A stretch of 64,000 bases of DNA from Lachnospiraceae bacterium (GCA_014804795.1 JAAUZC010000048.1:23846-87845), one strand, 5' to 3'. Numbered from the stretch's first letter, positions 32,649 through 41,960 are shown. Notes: generated by a model not told the origin, from the sequence alone. Numbers and translations are program-made.

Positions 32649-33581
32649 ATGATTTACACGATCACTCTAAATCCGGCGTTAGACAAAACGATAGAGATTC
32701 CCTCTCTCACGATAGACAGCGTCAACCGCATCACCGCCATGCGTACCGATCCCGGCGGAAAGGGCATCAACGTATCCAAAGTAATCCAAAAACTCGGCGG
32801 GGAAAGCACTGCTTTCGGTATTCTCGGCGGAAATACAGGCCACACCATCCGCACCGCGCTGGAGGATATGAAAATCCGCACCGTCTTCCGGTTTGCCCCG
32901 GGTGAGACCCGCACCAACCTGAAAATCATTGACCCAGTGAGTCATACCAATACCGATTTAAATGAGCCTGGTATCACAGTCCCGGAAGAAATCTTAGACG
33001 AACTGCTCAAGGAACTGTTACAGAAAACAGCCCCGGATGATATCGTGGTTTTATCCGGCAGTCTGCCGAAAGGTTCCCCAAAAGATACATACGGCAAGTG
33101 GGTAAGCGCATGCGGGAAAGCAGGATCGAAAGTAATACTTGATGCAGACGGCGAACTGCTCTTAAACGGTCTGTCCGCATCCCCTTATATGATCAAGCCC
33201 AATCATCACGAGCTGTCAGAACTGATGGGCGAAAAGTTGGGATCACCGGATGAACTGAAAAAGGCCGCCCGCAGCCTGATGGAACAATACGATATCAAAA
33301 AGATCGTAATCTCCATGGGAGGCGCAGGAGCCCTGTATATTACAAAAGACACCGCAATCTACGCCGAAGGCCTGAAAGTCCCCGTGAAGAGCACGGTGGG
33401 CGCGGGCGACAGTGTTGTAGCCGCACTGGCCGTATGCGAAGAATCCGGCAGGAGTTTAGAAGAGACTGTCCGTCTCTCTACCGCCTGCGGCGCTGCCAAC
33501 GTAATGTGCAGCGGAACGCAGGCGGCAGAATACGAAGTCATTGAACAACTGATGCCCAAAGTCATATTGCATAAACTATAA
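32649..33581 (+). CDS. PfkB-family hexose-phosphate kinase (1-phosphofructokinase-like)
   Basis: A 310-residue ribokinase-fold kinase. N-terminal MIYTITLNPALDKTI and PGGKGINVSKVIQKLGG (about 35-51), then VGAGDSVVAAL (about 252-262) with the catalytic Asp of GAGD. The pattern fits FruK/LacC enzymes phosphorylating fructose-1-phosphate or tagatose-6-phosphate at the other end. No fructose PTS or lac/tagatose genes lie nearby, so the sugar is not settled. CGGAG precedes ATG 32649. It converges on fbp, the opposing gluconeogenic enzyme. Confidence 0.88.
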   Translation: MIYTITLNPALDKTIEIPSLTIDSVNRITAMRTDPGGKGINVSKVIQKLGGESTAFGILGGNTGHTIRTALEDMKIRTVFRFAPGETRTNLKIIDPVSHTNTDLNEPGITVPEEILDELLKELLQKTAPDDIVVLSGSLPKGSPKDTYGKWVSACGKAGSKVILDADGELLLNGLSASPYMIKPNHHELSELMGEKLGSPDELKKAARSLMEQYDIKKIVISMGGAGALYITKDTAIYAEGLKVPVKSTVGAGDSVVAALAVCEESGRSLEETVRLSTACGAANVMCSGTQAAEYEVIEQLMPKVILHKL

Positions 33582-33596
33582 ACAAACTTTTGATGA

Positions 33597-35555
33597 TCAT
33601 ATTGTTTTTTCAACCAGACTTCCATCCCGATATGCCTGCAGCAGCCCTTCCAGTGCGCGGATGCGTTCTTTGATTTCCATACCGACATCCGTATCCGCCA
33701 CACGCAGTCTCTGCCGCATGGTCTCCACAATCACACTGTCGGAAAAAATATCGGACTCCTTTTTGATCGCCGCTTCCGTGGACTCGAAAGGCTCATGAGC
33801 AACCAACCTCATACCATAGGAATTGCAGACTAACGTATACCCTGCAATACCTGTTTTTCCCTGATAAGCCTTGGAAAAGCCCCCGTCTATGATGAACAGC
33901 TTGCCGCCGCATTTGATCGGGGATTCCCCCTTCTTCGCCTCCACCGGCACATGCCCGTTGACAATATGAGACTCGTTCACATCAAGCCCGAATTCTTCCA
34001 GTATTTTATTAATGATCTCCTCGTTGTCAAGAAGTCTGTAATACGCATTTTTCTGCTCTTTATGGGTTTCTTTATCCGCCACAAAATAGCGCTCAAAGGT
34101 TGCCATCTTATCCTTGCCGAACACAGGAGATTTCGGGCCCGCCCAGATATACCACATAATATCCTGCCCTTTCATCTTCTCTTCCGGATGATGCTTGGAG
34201 TAATACCCTCTTCTCGCATAATGCTCCAACACATCATAGAGTTCTTTGCCGCTGTATGTTTTTTCAAATACATTGACCTTTAGGAAATTCCCTTCCTCAT
34301 CCATCGGCATACACCCGTGATAAAGCAGATTAGAATTATACTTCTTGTAAAGCCCGCCTTTTGCAAACAGAAAACGCACATGTTTCTGCAGTTTCTCGCA
34401 GTTCATAAAGGCTTTGATCAGCCGCTTCATGACCTCCAGTTCTTCCCCGGAAAGAGTATATGGGTCTTTAGGATTTACAGTAGGAAAATCCACATCATTC
34501 ATGGCATACTCTCTGTCGTCTATGAGAACCGTCTTTTTCTCGTAATTGATCTTGTCAAGTAACAGTCTGTCCTCCATCTCAAAACAGGGATTTCTCCGGA
34601 TCACCTGTCCTTCCAGCTTAAACTGCATGATTGTAATGGCTTTGTGCATTTTGGTGTCCAGAGCCAGATCTTTCGTATTGTAATCATTATCGTAATGCAC
34701 TCTGAATGCATCACAATTTGTATTTGCGTAAGTTGTCAGGGCAAAAGTCGCAAGCGGGATCAGGTTGATGCCGTAGCCCTCTTCCAGCGTGGCAAGGTTT
34801 CCATATCTGGCCGCCATCCGGATCACATTACAGATGCAGGCTGCCTGTCCGCTGGCAGCTCCCATCCACACTACATCGTGGTTACCCCACTGAACATCCA
34901 CGGAATGATATCCACTCAAAGTATCCAGAATAATGTGAGGTCCCGGCCCTCTGTCATAAACATCCCCCACAATATGGAGATGATCGATAACAAGCCGTTG
35001 GATCAGATGGCTTAATGCAATAATAAACTCCTGCGCCCGGTCCAGTCTGATGATCGTATGAATAATTTCATTATAATAGGCTTCCTTATCCGACAGTTCC
35101 GCCTTTTCCGTAATCAGTTCCTCAATAATATACGCAAAATCAGGCGGCAGCGCTTTCCGCACCTTGGAACGGGTATATTTTGATGCCACCCGCTTGGTGA
35201 TCTGCACTAACCGATGCAGCGTGATCTTATACCAGTCTTCAATATTATCTTCGCTCTGCAGTACAATATCTAACTTCTCTTTCGGATAATAAATCAATGT
35301 CGCCAGAGATTTCTTATCCTTTTCGCTCATGGTATTGCCGAACTCTTCATTGATCTTTCGGCGCACAGAACCGGAGCCGTTTTTCACGATATGATTGAAC
35401 TGCTCCGATTCCCCATGAATGTCCGTCATAAAATGCTCTGTCCCCTTGGGCAGATTCAGAATAGACTGCAGATTAATGATCTCTGTCGATGCAGACGCAA
35501 TTGTCGGATACTGATTAGACAGACTCCGCAGATAGTTAAGTTCCAGTTTATCCAT
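33597..35555 (-). CDS. fbp: Fructose-1,6-bisphosphatase, class III
   Basis: A 652-residue FBPase of the Firmicutes-specific class III, making fructose-6-phosphate in gluconeogenesis. Metallophosphatase motifs: FMTDIHGE (about 42-49), GDVYDRGPGPH (about 197-207), GNHDVVWMGA (about 223-232) and a C-terminal HIVNGHVPVE. Length normal for the class. AGGGT lies before the ATG, which is 3 bp after the dapB stop, so it belongs to the dapA-dapB-fbp transcript governed by the lysine riboswitch. It ends tail to tail with the PfkB kinase gene (15 bp apart). Confidence 0.97.
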   Translation of the reverse strand: MDKLELNYLRSLSNQYPTIASASTEIINLQSILNLPKGTEHFMTDIHGESEQFNHIVKNGSGSVRRKINEEFGNTMSEKDKKSLATLIYYPKEKLDIVLQSEDNIEDWYKITLHRLVQITKRVASKYTRSKVRKALPPDFAYIIEELITEKAELSDKEAYYNEIIHTIIRLDRAQEFIIALSHLIQRLVIDHLHIVGDVYDRGPGPHIILDTLSGYHSVDVQWGNHDVVWMGAASGQAACICNVIRMAARYGNLATLEEGYGINLIPLATFALTTYANTNCDAFRVHYDNDYNTKDLALDTKMHKAITIMQFKLEGQVIRRNPCFEMEDRLLLDKINYEKKTVLIDDREYAMNDVDFPTVNPKDPYTLSGEELEVMKRLIKAFMNCEKLQKHVRFLFAKGGLYKKYNSNLLYHGCMPMDEEGNFLKVNVFEKTYSGKELYDVLEHYARRGYYSKHHPEEKMKGQDIMWYIWAGPKSPVFGKDKMATFERYFVADKETHKEQKNAYYRLLDNEEIINKILEEFGLDVNESHIVNGHVPVEAKKGESPIKCGGKLFIIDGGFSKAYQGKTGIAGYTLVCNSYGMRLVAHEPFESTEAAIKKESDIFSDSVIVETMRQRLRVADTDVGMEIKERIRALEGLLQAYRDGSLVEKTI

Positions 35556-35558
35556 AGT

Positions 35559-36314
35559 TTACCCTATCACATCCGACATTGTGTAAAGTCCTGCCGGCTT
35601 TCCTGCTAAAAATTTTGCTGCCTGTATAGCTCCTTTTGCAAAAACACCTTTTGAATAGGCTCTGTGGGAAAACGTAATAACTTCATCCGTTCCCGCAAAA
35701 ATCACATCATGGTCGCCTACGATCGTTCCGCCGCGGACAGCAGAAATGCCAAGTTCTTTTTTATCTCTCTTCTGCCGCACTTTACTCCTGTCATAGACAT
35801 ACTCATAGGCACCGTCCATTTCTTCATTGATCGAATCCGCAAGCGCGATCGCCGTCCCGCTGGGCGCGTCCACTTTCAGATTATGGTGCTTTTCCACGAT
35901 CTCAATATCAAATCCCGCAGGTGCAAGCTTTTGTGCCGCTTCTTTTAACAATTTCATCAGTAAATTGATGCCAAGCGTCATATTCGCAGAACGCAGCACC
36001 GCTGTTTTCTTTGCCGCTTCATCCACATGGTCGATCTGCTCTTTTGAAAGGCCTGTTGTACAAAGGACACAGGGAAGTTTCTTTTCCACGCAGTAATCCA
36101 ACAGAGAATCCACCGCCGCCGCAGTCGAAAAATCAATCACTGCATCAGCCGTTATATTACAGTTGTAGATATCCCGATACACCGGATATTCGCCTACACC
36201 CTGATGAAAAGCATCAATCCCCGCCACAATTTTAATTTCCTCATCCTGACTGCACAGTTCAGTGATCATCTTTCCCATTTTTCCATTGCAGCCATGTAAA
36301 ATAATCTTAACCAT
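35559..36314 (-). CDS. dapB: 4-hydroxy-tetrahydrodipicolinate reductase
   Basis: A 251-residue NAD(P)H-dependent reductase of the diaminopimelate/lysine pathway. Nucleotide-binding HGCNGKMGKMI (about 7-17), CTTGLSKEQID (about 86-96), substrate motif EKHHNLKVDAPSGTA (about 142-156) with the catalytic His pair and Lys, and C-terminal HRAYSKGVFAKGAIQAA. AGGAGG precedes the ATG. It follows dapA by 67 bp and is followed by fbp after 3 bp. Confidence 0.98.
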   Translation of the reverse strand: MVKIILHGCNGKMGKMITELCSQDEEIKIVAGIDAFHQGVGEYPVYRDIYNCNITADAVIDFSTAAAVDSLLDYCVEKKLPCVLCTTGLSKEQIDHVDEAAKKTAVLRSANMTLGINLLMKLLKEAAQKLAPAGFDIEIVEKHHNLKVDAPSGTAIALADSINEEMDGAYEYVYDRSKVRQKRDKKELGISAVRGGTIVGDHDVIFAGTDEVITFSHRAYSKGVFAKGAIQAAKFLAGKPAGLYTMSDVIG

Positions 36315-36381
36315 ATATCCTCCTGAAAAATAGTGAGCTTTGCCGCGAACTCGAAAACCCGAAACACTTTCTTATTATAAA

Positions 36382-37272
36382 TCAGGCCAACTTACATCCG
36401 AATTCTTCCATCGTTTTTTTCAGTATCTCTTCATGTGCCGGTTCAATTTCCGTGAGAGGCATACGGAGCGGTCCTGCCGCAATTCCCATAAGTGCCACAC
36501 CCTTCTTCACGGGAATCGGATTTACTTCACAAAACAGTGCATTCACAAGCGGAACTGCCTTCAGCTGCAGCTTCGCGCTCTCTTCCACCTTTCCGTCAAA
36601 ATAGAGCTGACAGATATCGTGCGTCTGCTTCGGCGCCACATTGGATAGTACGGAGATAACGCCCTTTCCGCCCAGTGCAAGAATCGGCACGATCTGATCA
36701 TCATTTCCGGAATAAACATCCACTTTACCGTCAGCAAGTGCAAATAATTTTGCGATCTGTGAGATATTGCCGCTGGCTTCCTTTACACCTACGATATTTT
36801 CCACGTCCGCACATAGCCTCACCACTGTCTCCGGCAGAATATTGCAGCCGGTTCTGCTGGGCACATTGTACAGGATGATCGGAAGTTTTACCGCATTCGC
36901 TATCGTCTTAAAATGCTGATACAACCCATTCTGTGTCGCCTTGTTGTAATAAGGAGAAACCACAAGCAGTCCGTCAGCGCCGCACTTTTCCGCCTCAATC
37001 GACAGATGTACGGCCGTATCTGTGGCATTGGAACCCGTTCCTGCAACAACGGGCACTCTTCCATTTACCGTCTCCACACAGAATCTGATCGCTTCAATAT
37101 GCTCCTCGATCGTTGTGGTAGCCGATTCACCTGTAGTACCCATAACAATAATAGCATCCGTAGAGTTTGCAATCTGATACTCGATCAACTCGGCAAAAGC
37201 TTCATAATTGATACTGAAATCCTCATGAAATGGTGTGATGATCGCAACACCTGCTCCTGTAAATACTGACAT
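36382..37272 (-). CDS. dapA: 4-hydroxy-tetrahydrodipicolinate synthase
   Basis: A 296-residue TIM-barrel aldolase that condenses pyruvate with aspartate semialdehyde. Start at ATG 37272 (MSVFTGAGVAIITPF) behind GGAGGGAG. Seen: GTTGESATT (about 43-51), YYNKATQNGLYQHF (about 107-120), catalytic Tyr in YNVPSRTG (about 134) and Schiff-base Lys in GVKEAS (about 162). It is the first gene of dapA-dapB-fbp and is preceded by a lysine riboswitch with its own terminator. A longer open frame to 37521 only reads through the riboswitch. Confidence 0.98.
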   Translation of the reverse strand: MSVFTGAGVAIITPFHEDFSINYEAFAELIEYQIANSTDAIIVMGTTGESATTTIEEHIEAIRFCVETVNGRVPVVAGTGSNATDTAVHLSIEAEKCGADGLLVVSPYYNKATQNGLYQHFKTIANAVKLPIILYNVPSRTGCNILPETVVRLCADVENIVGVKEASGNISQIAKLFALADGKVDVYSGNDDQIVPILALGGKGVISVLSNVAPKQTHDICQLYFDGKVEESAKLQLKAVPLVNALFCEVNPIPVKKGVALMGIAAGPLRMPLTEIEPAHEEILKKTMEEFGCKLA

Positions 37273-37354
37273 AGTCTCCCTCCATTTTCTATATGGTATA
37301 AATAGTATTGTGATAAGCCTATCTCTGCTTTGTCCTTTTATGTAACAAATACCA

Positions 37355-37382
37355 GAAAACGGCCCATGCATCATGAGCCGCC
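37355..37382 (-). terminator. Riboswitch-controlled terminator before dapA
   Basis: On the minus strand CGGCTCATG, loop ATG, CATGGGCCG, then TTTTCTGG (37360-37380). It lies right after the lysine aptamer, so lysine binding likely favours termination. Confidence 0.8.
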
Positions 37383-37396
37383 AAATTGACTGAATT

Positions 37397-37562
37397 TTGA
37401 TAGCGCCCCATCTGCCGATGACAGTCATGCACTTCTTAAGTACATGCCCAGGAAATGCCCTGCAGTAAAGCACATCCTTCGGCGCCGGTTCCTTTCTTCT
37501 GCCCTCTCCTGTGACTGCCACATCAGACAGGTTACTGATAACAGGCGCAACCTCTATCTAAA
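37397..37562 (-). promoter_or_regulatory. Lysine riboswitch (L box)
   Basis: Reading the minus strand: GATAGAGGTTGCGCC at the 5' side, AGTAACC, AGAAAGGAACCGG, GCGCCGAAGGATGTGC, GGGCATGTA, GCATGACTGTCATCGGC, and the closing GATGGGGCGCTATC. These are the conserved blocks of the L-box aptamer, with the P1 helix GATAG/CTATC. A terminator hairpin follows, and dapA starts at 37272. It should switch off dapA, dapB and fbp when lysine is plentiful. Confidence 0.93.
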
Positions 37563-37566
37563 ATCA

Positions 37567-37595
37567 AATATATCATTTTCTTATTTCAGTGTCAA
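37567..37595 (-). promoter_or_regulatory. Promoter of the dapA riboswitch transcript
   Basis: Minus strand TTGACA (37590-37595), 17 bp, TATATT (37567-37572), placing the start at about 37560, the first base of the aptamer. Confidence 0.85.
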
Positions 37596-37640
37596 TGTTC
37601 CTGCACCGAACAATTATAAAAAATCCAAAATTATTACATC

Positions 37641-38267
37641 TCAGTCTCCCGTTTCCAGCTTGCTGACAGATACCTCATACGCCACACGCTTTTCCAGTTC
37701 CTCTTCCGTAATCTTCTTCATATATTCACGGCTCTGAATCCGCCCCCAGATCATGCATCTGTCCCCCACCTGAAAAGTACTGGCAAACCGGGCATTTCTC
37801 CCCCAGCAGATACAGGGTATGTAATCCGACTTTCCATATGGCCTGTTTACTGCGAGCAGCAGGTCCGCAATTTCCCTGCCAAGCGGTGTTTTCCTGTAAA
37901 TCGGTTCCTTGCAGATAAAACCGTCCAGAAAAATCTGATTTGTCTTGGCGTTCTCCTCCATTTCCGGAGCGAAATCAATCTCCCTTGCAAATACCGACAG
38001 CACCAGCTTGTTTTTCTTTTCCTCGTGTCTGTTGTAAGACCTGAACTGTCCGTTTATACAGACATAAGTGCCTGCATAATCCTGTGATACATCAATCAGA
38101 CGATCCGATACCATGACCGGAATGATATCTGTGGAATCGGAAAGTCTCTCCACCTCCACATCCATCATATAAAACCCTTCTCCGTAAATTTCATGACTGA
38201 AGAAAAATCCGCTTACGATCTTCCCCATCACCGTTACCTGATTGTTTTCAATTACTTTATCCGTCAT
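37641..38267 (-). CDS. SSB-like protein with tandem OB folds
   Basis: A 208-residue protein. Two OB-fold-like units are visible: about 8-100 (NNQVTVMGKIVSGFFF, AGTYVCINGQFRSYN) and about 105-205 (NQIFLDGFICKEPIYRKTPLGREIADLLLAVNRPYGKSDYIPCICWGRNA, VGDRCMIWGRIQSREY), the second matching single-stranded DNA-binding proteins (SSB/PriB). It lacks the acidic C-terminal tip of housekeeping SSB, so it is probably a specialised form. AAGGAGGAG precedes the ATG. It lies between typA and the dapA operon and appears to be its own unit. Confidence 0.8.
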   Translation of the reverse strand: MTDKVIENNQVTVMGKIVSGFFFSHEIYGEGFYMMDVEVERLSDSTDIIPVMVSDRLIDVSQDYAGTYVCINGQFRSYNRHEEKKNKLVLSVFAREIDFAPEMEENAKTNQIFLDGFICKEPIYRKTPLGREIADLLLAVNRPYGKSDYIPCICWGRNARFASTFQVGDRCMIWGRIQSREYMKKITEEELEKRVAYEVSVSKLETGD

Positions 38268-38497
38268 GCTCTCCTCCTTCGGGCGGTATGTATTACATAA
38301 CGCCTCTCACCTTTCTCCGAAAACTGCTTTCCGGTCTTTTTTCCTGCTCAGATCAGATGCCATGGCACCAATTGGCAGAATTTGTCTTTGTGTATTACAT
38401 ATATATGCGTGAAAACCGGAGAATAGACGTGTAAGGCATCGCACACCAGGTACTGGGAACTGGCGGAATCATATTTTGTCTCTTATAAAATGACATA
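38268..38497. other. Leader region of the SSB-like gene
   Basis: About 230 bp without a gene. A 13-bp palindrome TATGTATTACATA lies at 38287-38299, and its core TGTATTACATA recurs at 38391-38401; these could be operator sites. Several GC stems are possible (CCAGTTCCC..., GGCGTT/AACGCC), but no known RNA family was recognised. Confidence 0.35.
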
Positions 38498-38498
38498 T

Positions 38499-38547
38499 AA
38501 AAACCATCTGCTTCAGGAAAATCCCGACAACAGATGGTTCTTGTTTT
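38499..38547 (-). terminator. Terminator downstream of typA's convergent side
   Basis: AACCATCTG (38502-38510) pairs with CAGATGGTT (38531-38539) around a 20-base loop, with T-rich runs on both strands. It lies upstream of typA's stop on the minus strand readout order (SSB transcript side) and just after the typA end, so it most likely closes the mgtE-typA transcript. Confidence 0.6.
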
Positions 38548-38563
38548 TACTCTATTCGGTTTC

Positions 38564-40396
38564 TTACCCTTTCTTCATCGCCGCCCGTTTTCGGAGCGTC
38601 GGGTCAAGAATCTTTTTCCGGATGCGCAGCGTTTTCGGCGTCACTTCCAGCAGCTCATCCGTATCAATGAAATCAAGCGCCTGCTCTAAACTCATGATCT
38701 TTTTCGGCACAAGCCGCAGCGCTTCATCCGCGCTGGAAGAACGGGTGTTGGTCAGATGTTTTGTCTTACAAACATTCACTTCAATATCTTCCGCTCTGCC
38801 TGTCTGTCCTACCACCATGCCAGCATACACCTTTTCGCCGGGCCCGATAAACAAGGCTCCGCGCTCCTGTGCATTAAAGAGCCCGTAAGTGATGGCCTCC
38901 CCCGCCTCAAAAGCGATCAAAGACCCCTGTTTTCTATACTGAATATCCCCTTTATAAGGACCGTAATCCTCAAACTGCGTATTCATAATACCGTTGCCCT
39001 TTGTATCGGTCAGAAAATCGCCGCGATAACCGATCAGGCCGCGTGAGGGCATCGAAAATTCCAGCCTTGTATAACCGCCCGAAGCCTTTCCCATGTTCTG
39101 CAGTTCCCCTTTTCTGAGGCTTAACTTCTCTATCACAACACCTGAAAATTCCTCGGGAACATCCACATAAACCGTCTCCATCGGCTCCAGAAGTTTTCCG
39201 TTTTCATCCTTTTTATAGATGACTTCCGCCTTACTGACCGCAAATTCATATCCCTCTCTGCGCATATTTTCAATCAGCACGGAAAGATGCAGCTCACCCC
39301 TGCCGGAAACCTTGAAGGAATCCGTATTCTCTGTCTCCTCCACACGCAGGGAAACATCCGTATTGAGTTCTTTAAAAAGCCTGTCCCTGATATGGCGGCT
39401 TGTCACATATTTTCCTTCCTGACCTGCAAGCGGGGAATCATTGACAATAAAGTCCATGGCGATCGTAGGTTCCGAAATCTTCTGGAACGGAATCGGCTCC
39501 GGATTTTCCGGGGAGCAGAGCGTATCACCGATATGGATATCCGTGATGCCGGAAATCGCCACGATGGAACCGATACCGGCTTCCTTCACCTCTATCTTGT
39601 TCAGTCCGTCAAACTCATATAATTTACTGATCTTTACTTTTTTCTGCTTCTCCGGCTCATGATGGTTTACGATCACCACTTCCTGATTGACCTTCACTAT
39701 GCCGTTGTCCACCTTGCCAACGCCGATACGTCCCACATACTCATTATAATCAATCGTGCTGATCAGCACCTGCGTACCTGCTTCCGGATCACCCTCCGGC
39801 GCAGGAATATACTCTAAGATTGTATCAAAGAGAGGCGTCATATCCCTATTCTTTACTGTAAGCTTTCTTGTTGCACTGCCGTTTTTCGCAGAAGCATAGA
39901 CAAAAGGACAGTCAAGCTGCTCGTCGCTGGCATCCAACTCCAAAAACAGCTCCAACACTTCTTCTTCCACTTCTTCCGGTCTCGCTTCCGGCCTGTCGAT
40001 CTTATTGATACAGACAATAACAGACAGATCCAACTCCAGCGCTTTTTTCAGTACAAACTTTGTCTGCGGCATCGGCCCTTCAAAAGCATCCACCACAAGC
40101 ACAACACCGTTTACCATTTTCAGGACACGCTCCACCTCACCGCCGAAATCCGCATGACCCGGCGTGTCGATAATGTTGATTTTCGTATTTTTATAGGTGA
40201 TGGCCGTATTTTTGGAGAGAATCGTAATGCCGCGCTCCCTCTCGATATCGCCCGAATCCATGACACGCTCCGCCACAGCCTGGTTTTCCCGGAACGTACC
40301 GCTTTGCTTTAACAGTTCGTCCACCAGGGTCGTTTTCCCGTGATCTACGTGGGCTATGATTGCTATATTTCTGACGTCTTCTCTTTTCTGTCTCAT
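38564..40396 (-). CDS. typA: Ribosome-binding GTPase TypA/BipA
   Basis: A 610-residue translational GTPase starting at ATG 40396 behind TAGGAGC. GTPase motifs: AHVDHGKTT (G1, about 11-19), RGITI (G2), DTPGHADFGG (G3, about 74-83), NKIDRPEARP (G4, about 128-137) and SAKNG (G5). Domains II, III and V and the C-terminal BipA domain follow (GRGELHLSVLIENMRREGYEF, RGLIGYRGDFLTDTKGNGIMN). It helps 50S ribosome assembly and growth at low temperature. It follows mgtE by 16 bp and is probably co-transcribed. Normal length. Confidence 0.97.
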   Translation of the reverse strand: MRQKREDVRNIAIIAHVDHGKTTLVDELLKQSGTFRENQAVAERVMDSGDIERERGITILSKNTAITYKNTKINIIDTPGHADFGGEVERVLKMVNGVVLVVDAFEGPMPQTKFVLKKALELDLSVIVCINKIDRPEARPEEVEEEVLELFLELDASDEQLDCPFVYASAKNGSATRKLTVKNRDMTPLFDTILEYIPAPEGDPEAGTQVLISTIDYNEYVGRIGVGKVDNGIVKVNQEVVIVNHHEPEKQKKVKISKLYEFDGLNKIEVKEAGIGSIVAISGITDIHIGDTLCSPENPEPIPFQKISEPTIAMDFIVNDSPLAGQEGKYVTSRHIRDRLFKELNTDVSLRVEETENTDSFKVSGRGELHLSVLIENMRREGYEFAVSKAEVIYKKDENGKLLEPMETVYVDVPEEFSGVVIEKLSLRKGELQNMGKASGGYTRLEFSMPSRGLIGYRGDFLTDTKGNGIMNTQFEDYGPYKGDIQYRKQGSLIAFEAGEAITYGLFNAQERGALFIGPGEKVYAGMVVGQTGRAEDIEVNVCKTKHLTNTRSSSADEALRLVPKKIMSLEQALDFIDTDELLEVTPKTLRIRKKILDPTLRKRAAMKKG

Positions 40397-40412
40397 AAAA
40401 ATGCTCCTATAT

Positions 40413-41771
40413 TTAAATTCCCAGCAATGCCGTCGCAATCTGAAAATATGTCAGAAGTGACACTGCATCTACGATCGTCGTAATAAACGGGCTCGCCATA
40501 ACTGCCGGGTCAAAACCGATCTTTTTGGCCAACATCGGCAGTACGCAGCCGATAAACTTCGCGGCAACCAATGTAACTAAAAGGGTGAGGCAGACCACTG
40601 CCGCTACCATCACCGATACTCTGTCAAACCACAGCAGCTTACAGAAATTTGCTGCAGCAAGTGTAATACCGCACAATAACGCCACCCGCAATTCTTTCCA
40701 GATAACTTTGGGCAGATCCGCAAATTCAATATCATTCAGTGAAATACTGCGGATGACTGTCACACTGGCCTGCCCGCCCGCATTTCCCCCTGTATCCATC
40801 AACATCGGAATATAAGCGGTAAGCACCACATATGCGCTTAATGCGCCCTCAAAAGAGGTAATGATCCTGCCCGTAAAAGTGGCAGAAATCATAAGCAATA
40901 ACAGCCAGGGCATCCTCTTTTTCCATGTTTCAATAACACTTGTTTTCATATACGGCTTGTCCGAGGGGACAATAGCCGCCATTTTTTCGATATCCTCTGT
41001 GGTCTCTTCTTCAATGATGTCCACAACGTCATCGACCGTGATAATGCCCACCATACGGTTCTCATTGTCTACCACGGGCATGGCCGTAAAGTCATATTTT
41101 TTAAACTGTCTTGCTACCTCTTCCTGATCCATCAGCGTATGCAGAGAAATAACATTCTCGTTCATCATCTCTCCGATGATCGCCTCCGGTTCGCTTATCA
41201 GCAGATACCGCAGTGCCACCGTCCCGACCAATGTCCGCTTTTTGTCCAGTACATAACAGATATTGATCGTCTCGGAATCCATGCCTGTCTTCCTGATCTT
41301 TGCAATGGCATCCGCCACCGTATAATCTTCTTTGAAGTCCATGTACTCCACGGTCATCATGCTGCCCGCCGAGTCTTCCGGATAACGGAGCAAATGATTA
41401 ATATCCCGTCGTGTATCGGGACTCGCCTGTGCAAGAAGTTTTTTTATGATATTTGCCGGCATCTCTTCCAGTAAATCAGCCGCATCATCTGACATCAGAT
41501 TGTCGATAATATCCGCCGCATCCTTCTCGGATAAGGACGTAATAATAAACTGCTGACTCTCCACTTCCAAATAGGAAAAGACATCAGCAGCCATACTTTT
41601 CGGCAGTATACGAAACATCTTTAACAGATCTTTCTCTTCCATCTCCTCCATTGCCGCCGCAATATCCGCGTCATTGAGTTCGGCCACTCTCTGGCGGAGC
41701 CTGGTATACTGCTTTTCTTCCAACAGTTTTTCAATTTCCTGCTGGGTTCTTTCTTCCTGTATGTTTTCCAT
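40413..41771 (-). CDS. mgtE: Magnesium transporter MgtE
   Basis: A 452-residue Mg2+ channel/transporter. N domain (about 10-125, repeated acidic helices), two CBS domains (about 130-255; GMDSETINICYVLDKKR, AMPVVDNENRMVGIITVDDVVDIIEEE), plug helix and five TM helices (about 285-450) with TGGNAGGQASVTVIRSI and FDPAVMASPFITTIVDAVSLLTYF. The cytosolic domains close the pore when Mg2+ is high. AAAGGAG is 6 bp before the ATG. A 42-codon ORF overlaps its start in another frame, and tandem palindromes sit over the promoter start. Typical length. Confidence 0.97.
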   Translation of the reverse strand: MENIQEERTQQEIEKLLEEKQYTRLRQRVAELNDADIAAAMEEMEEKDLLKMFRILPKSMAADVFSYLEVESQQFIITSLSEKDAADIIDNLMSDDAADLLEEMPANIIKKLLAQASPDTRRDINHLLRYPEDSAGSMMTVEYMDFKEDYTVADAIAKIRKTGMDSETINICYVLDKKRTLVGTVALRYLLISEPEAIIGEMMNENVISLHTLMDQEEVARQFKKYDFTAMPVVDNENRMVGIITVDDVVDIIEEETTEDIEKMAAIVPSDKPYMKTSVIETWKKRMPWLLLLMISATFTGRIITSFEGALSAYVVLTAYIPMLMDTGGNAGGQASVTVIRSISLNDIEFADLPKVIWKELRVALLCGITLAAANFCKLLWFDRVSVMVAAVVCLTLLVTLVAAKFIGCVLPMLAKKIGFDPAVMASPFITTIVDAVSLLTYFQIATALLGI

Positions 41772-41859
41772 AGCAGCTCTCCTTTTCAGTTGTGATCTTT
41801 ATGCTCCTACTTCGAGGGAGAGGGTTATCGTTATTACATTTCTTTAAACTCTTCTTCAT
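41731..41859 (-). CDS. Leader ORF overlapping mgtE, resembling MgtL
   Basis: 42 codons from ATG 41859, with a very strong site AAAGGTGGTGG 6 bp upstream, ending at 41731 inside mgtE (41-bp overlap, different frame). The peptide begins MKKSLKKCNNDNPLPRSRSI; the segment DNPLPRSRSIK resembles the DPTPLPRRRLK core of enterobacterial MgtL, a leader peptide whose Asp/Pro run makes ribosomes fall off at low Mg2+. The placement, just after the promoter and before an Mg2+ transporter, fits. The long C-terminal part and the overlap differ from MgtL. Translation unproven. Confidence 0.55.
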   Translation of the reverse strand: MKKSLKKCNNDNPLPRSRSIKITTEKESCYGKHTGRKNPAGN

Positions 41860-41924
41860 AAAAACCACCACCTTTCCAAGCCGCTAAATTACTTTAATTT
41901 TCCTGATCTGCAAAATAAATGCCC

Positions 41925-41960
41925 ACAAGTGAAGTCATTCACAAGTGAAGTCATTCACTT
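41925..41960. promoter_or_regulatory. Tandem palindromic operator at the mgtE start site
   Basis: Two perfect 16-bp units AAGTGAAGTCATTCAC (41927-41942, 41943-41958), extended by AC and CTT at the edges. On the minus strand they read AAGTGAATGACTTCACTT, arms AAGTGAA/TTCACTT around TGAC. They cover about +1 to +30 of the mgtE promoter, so a bound protein would repress. The regulator is unknown. Confidence 0.7.

Noticed and set aside
37273..37521. N-terminal extension of dapA to 37521
   Set aside because: The extra 83 codons read through the lysine riboswitch and its terminator; dapA has a strong site at 37272.
38268..38497. 6S RNA or riboswitch upstream of the SSB-like gene
   Set aside because: Some stems can be drawn, but no conserved blocks of a known family were found; kept only as a described gap.
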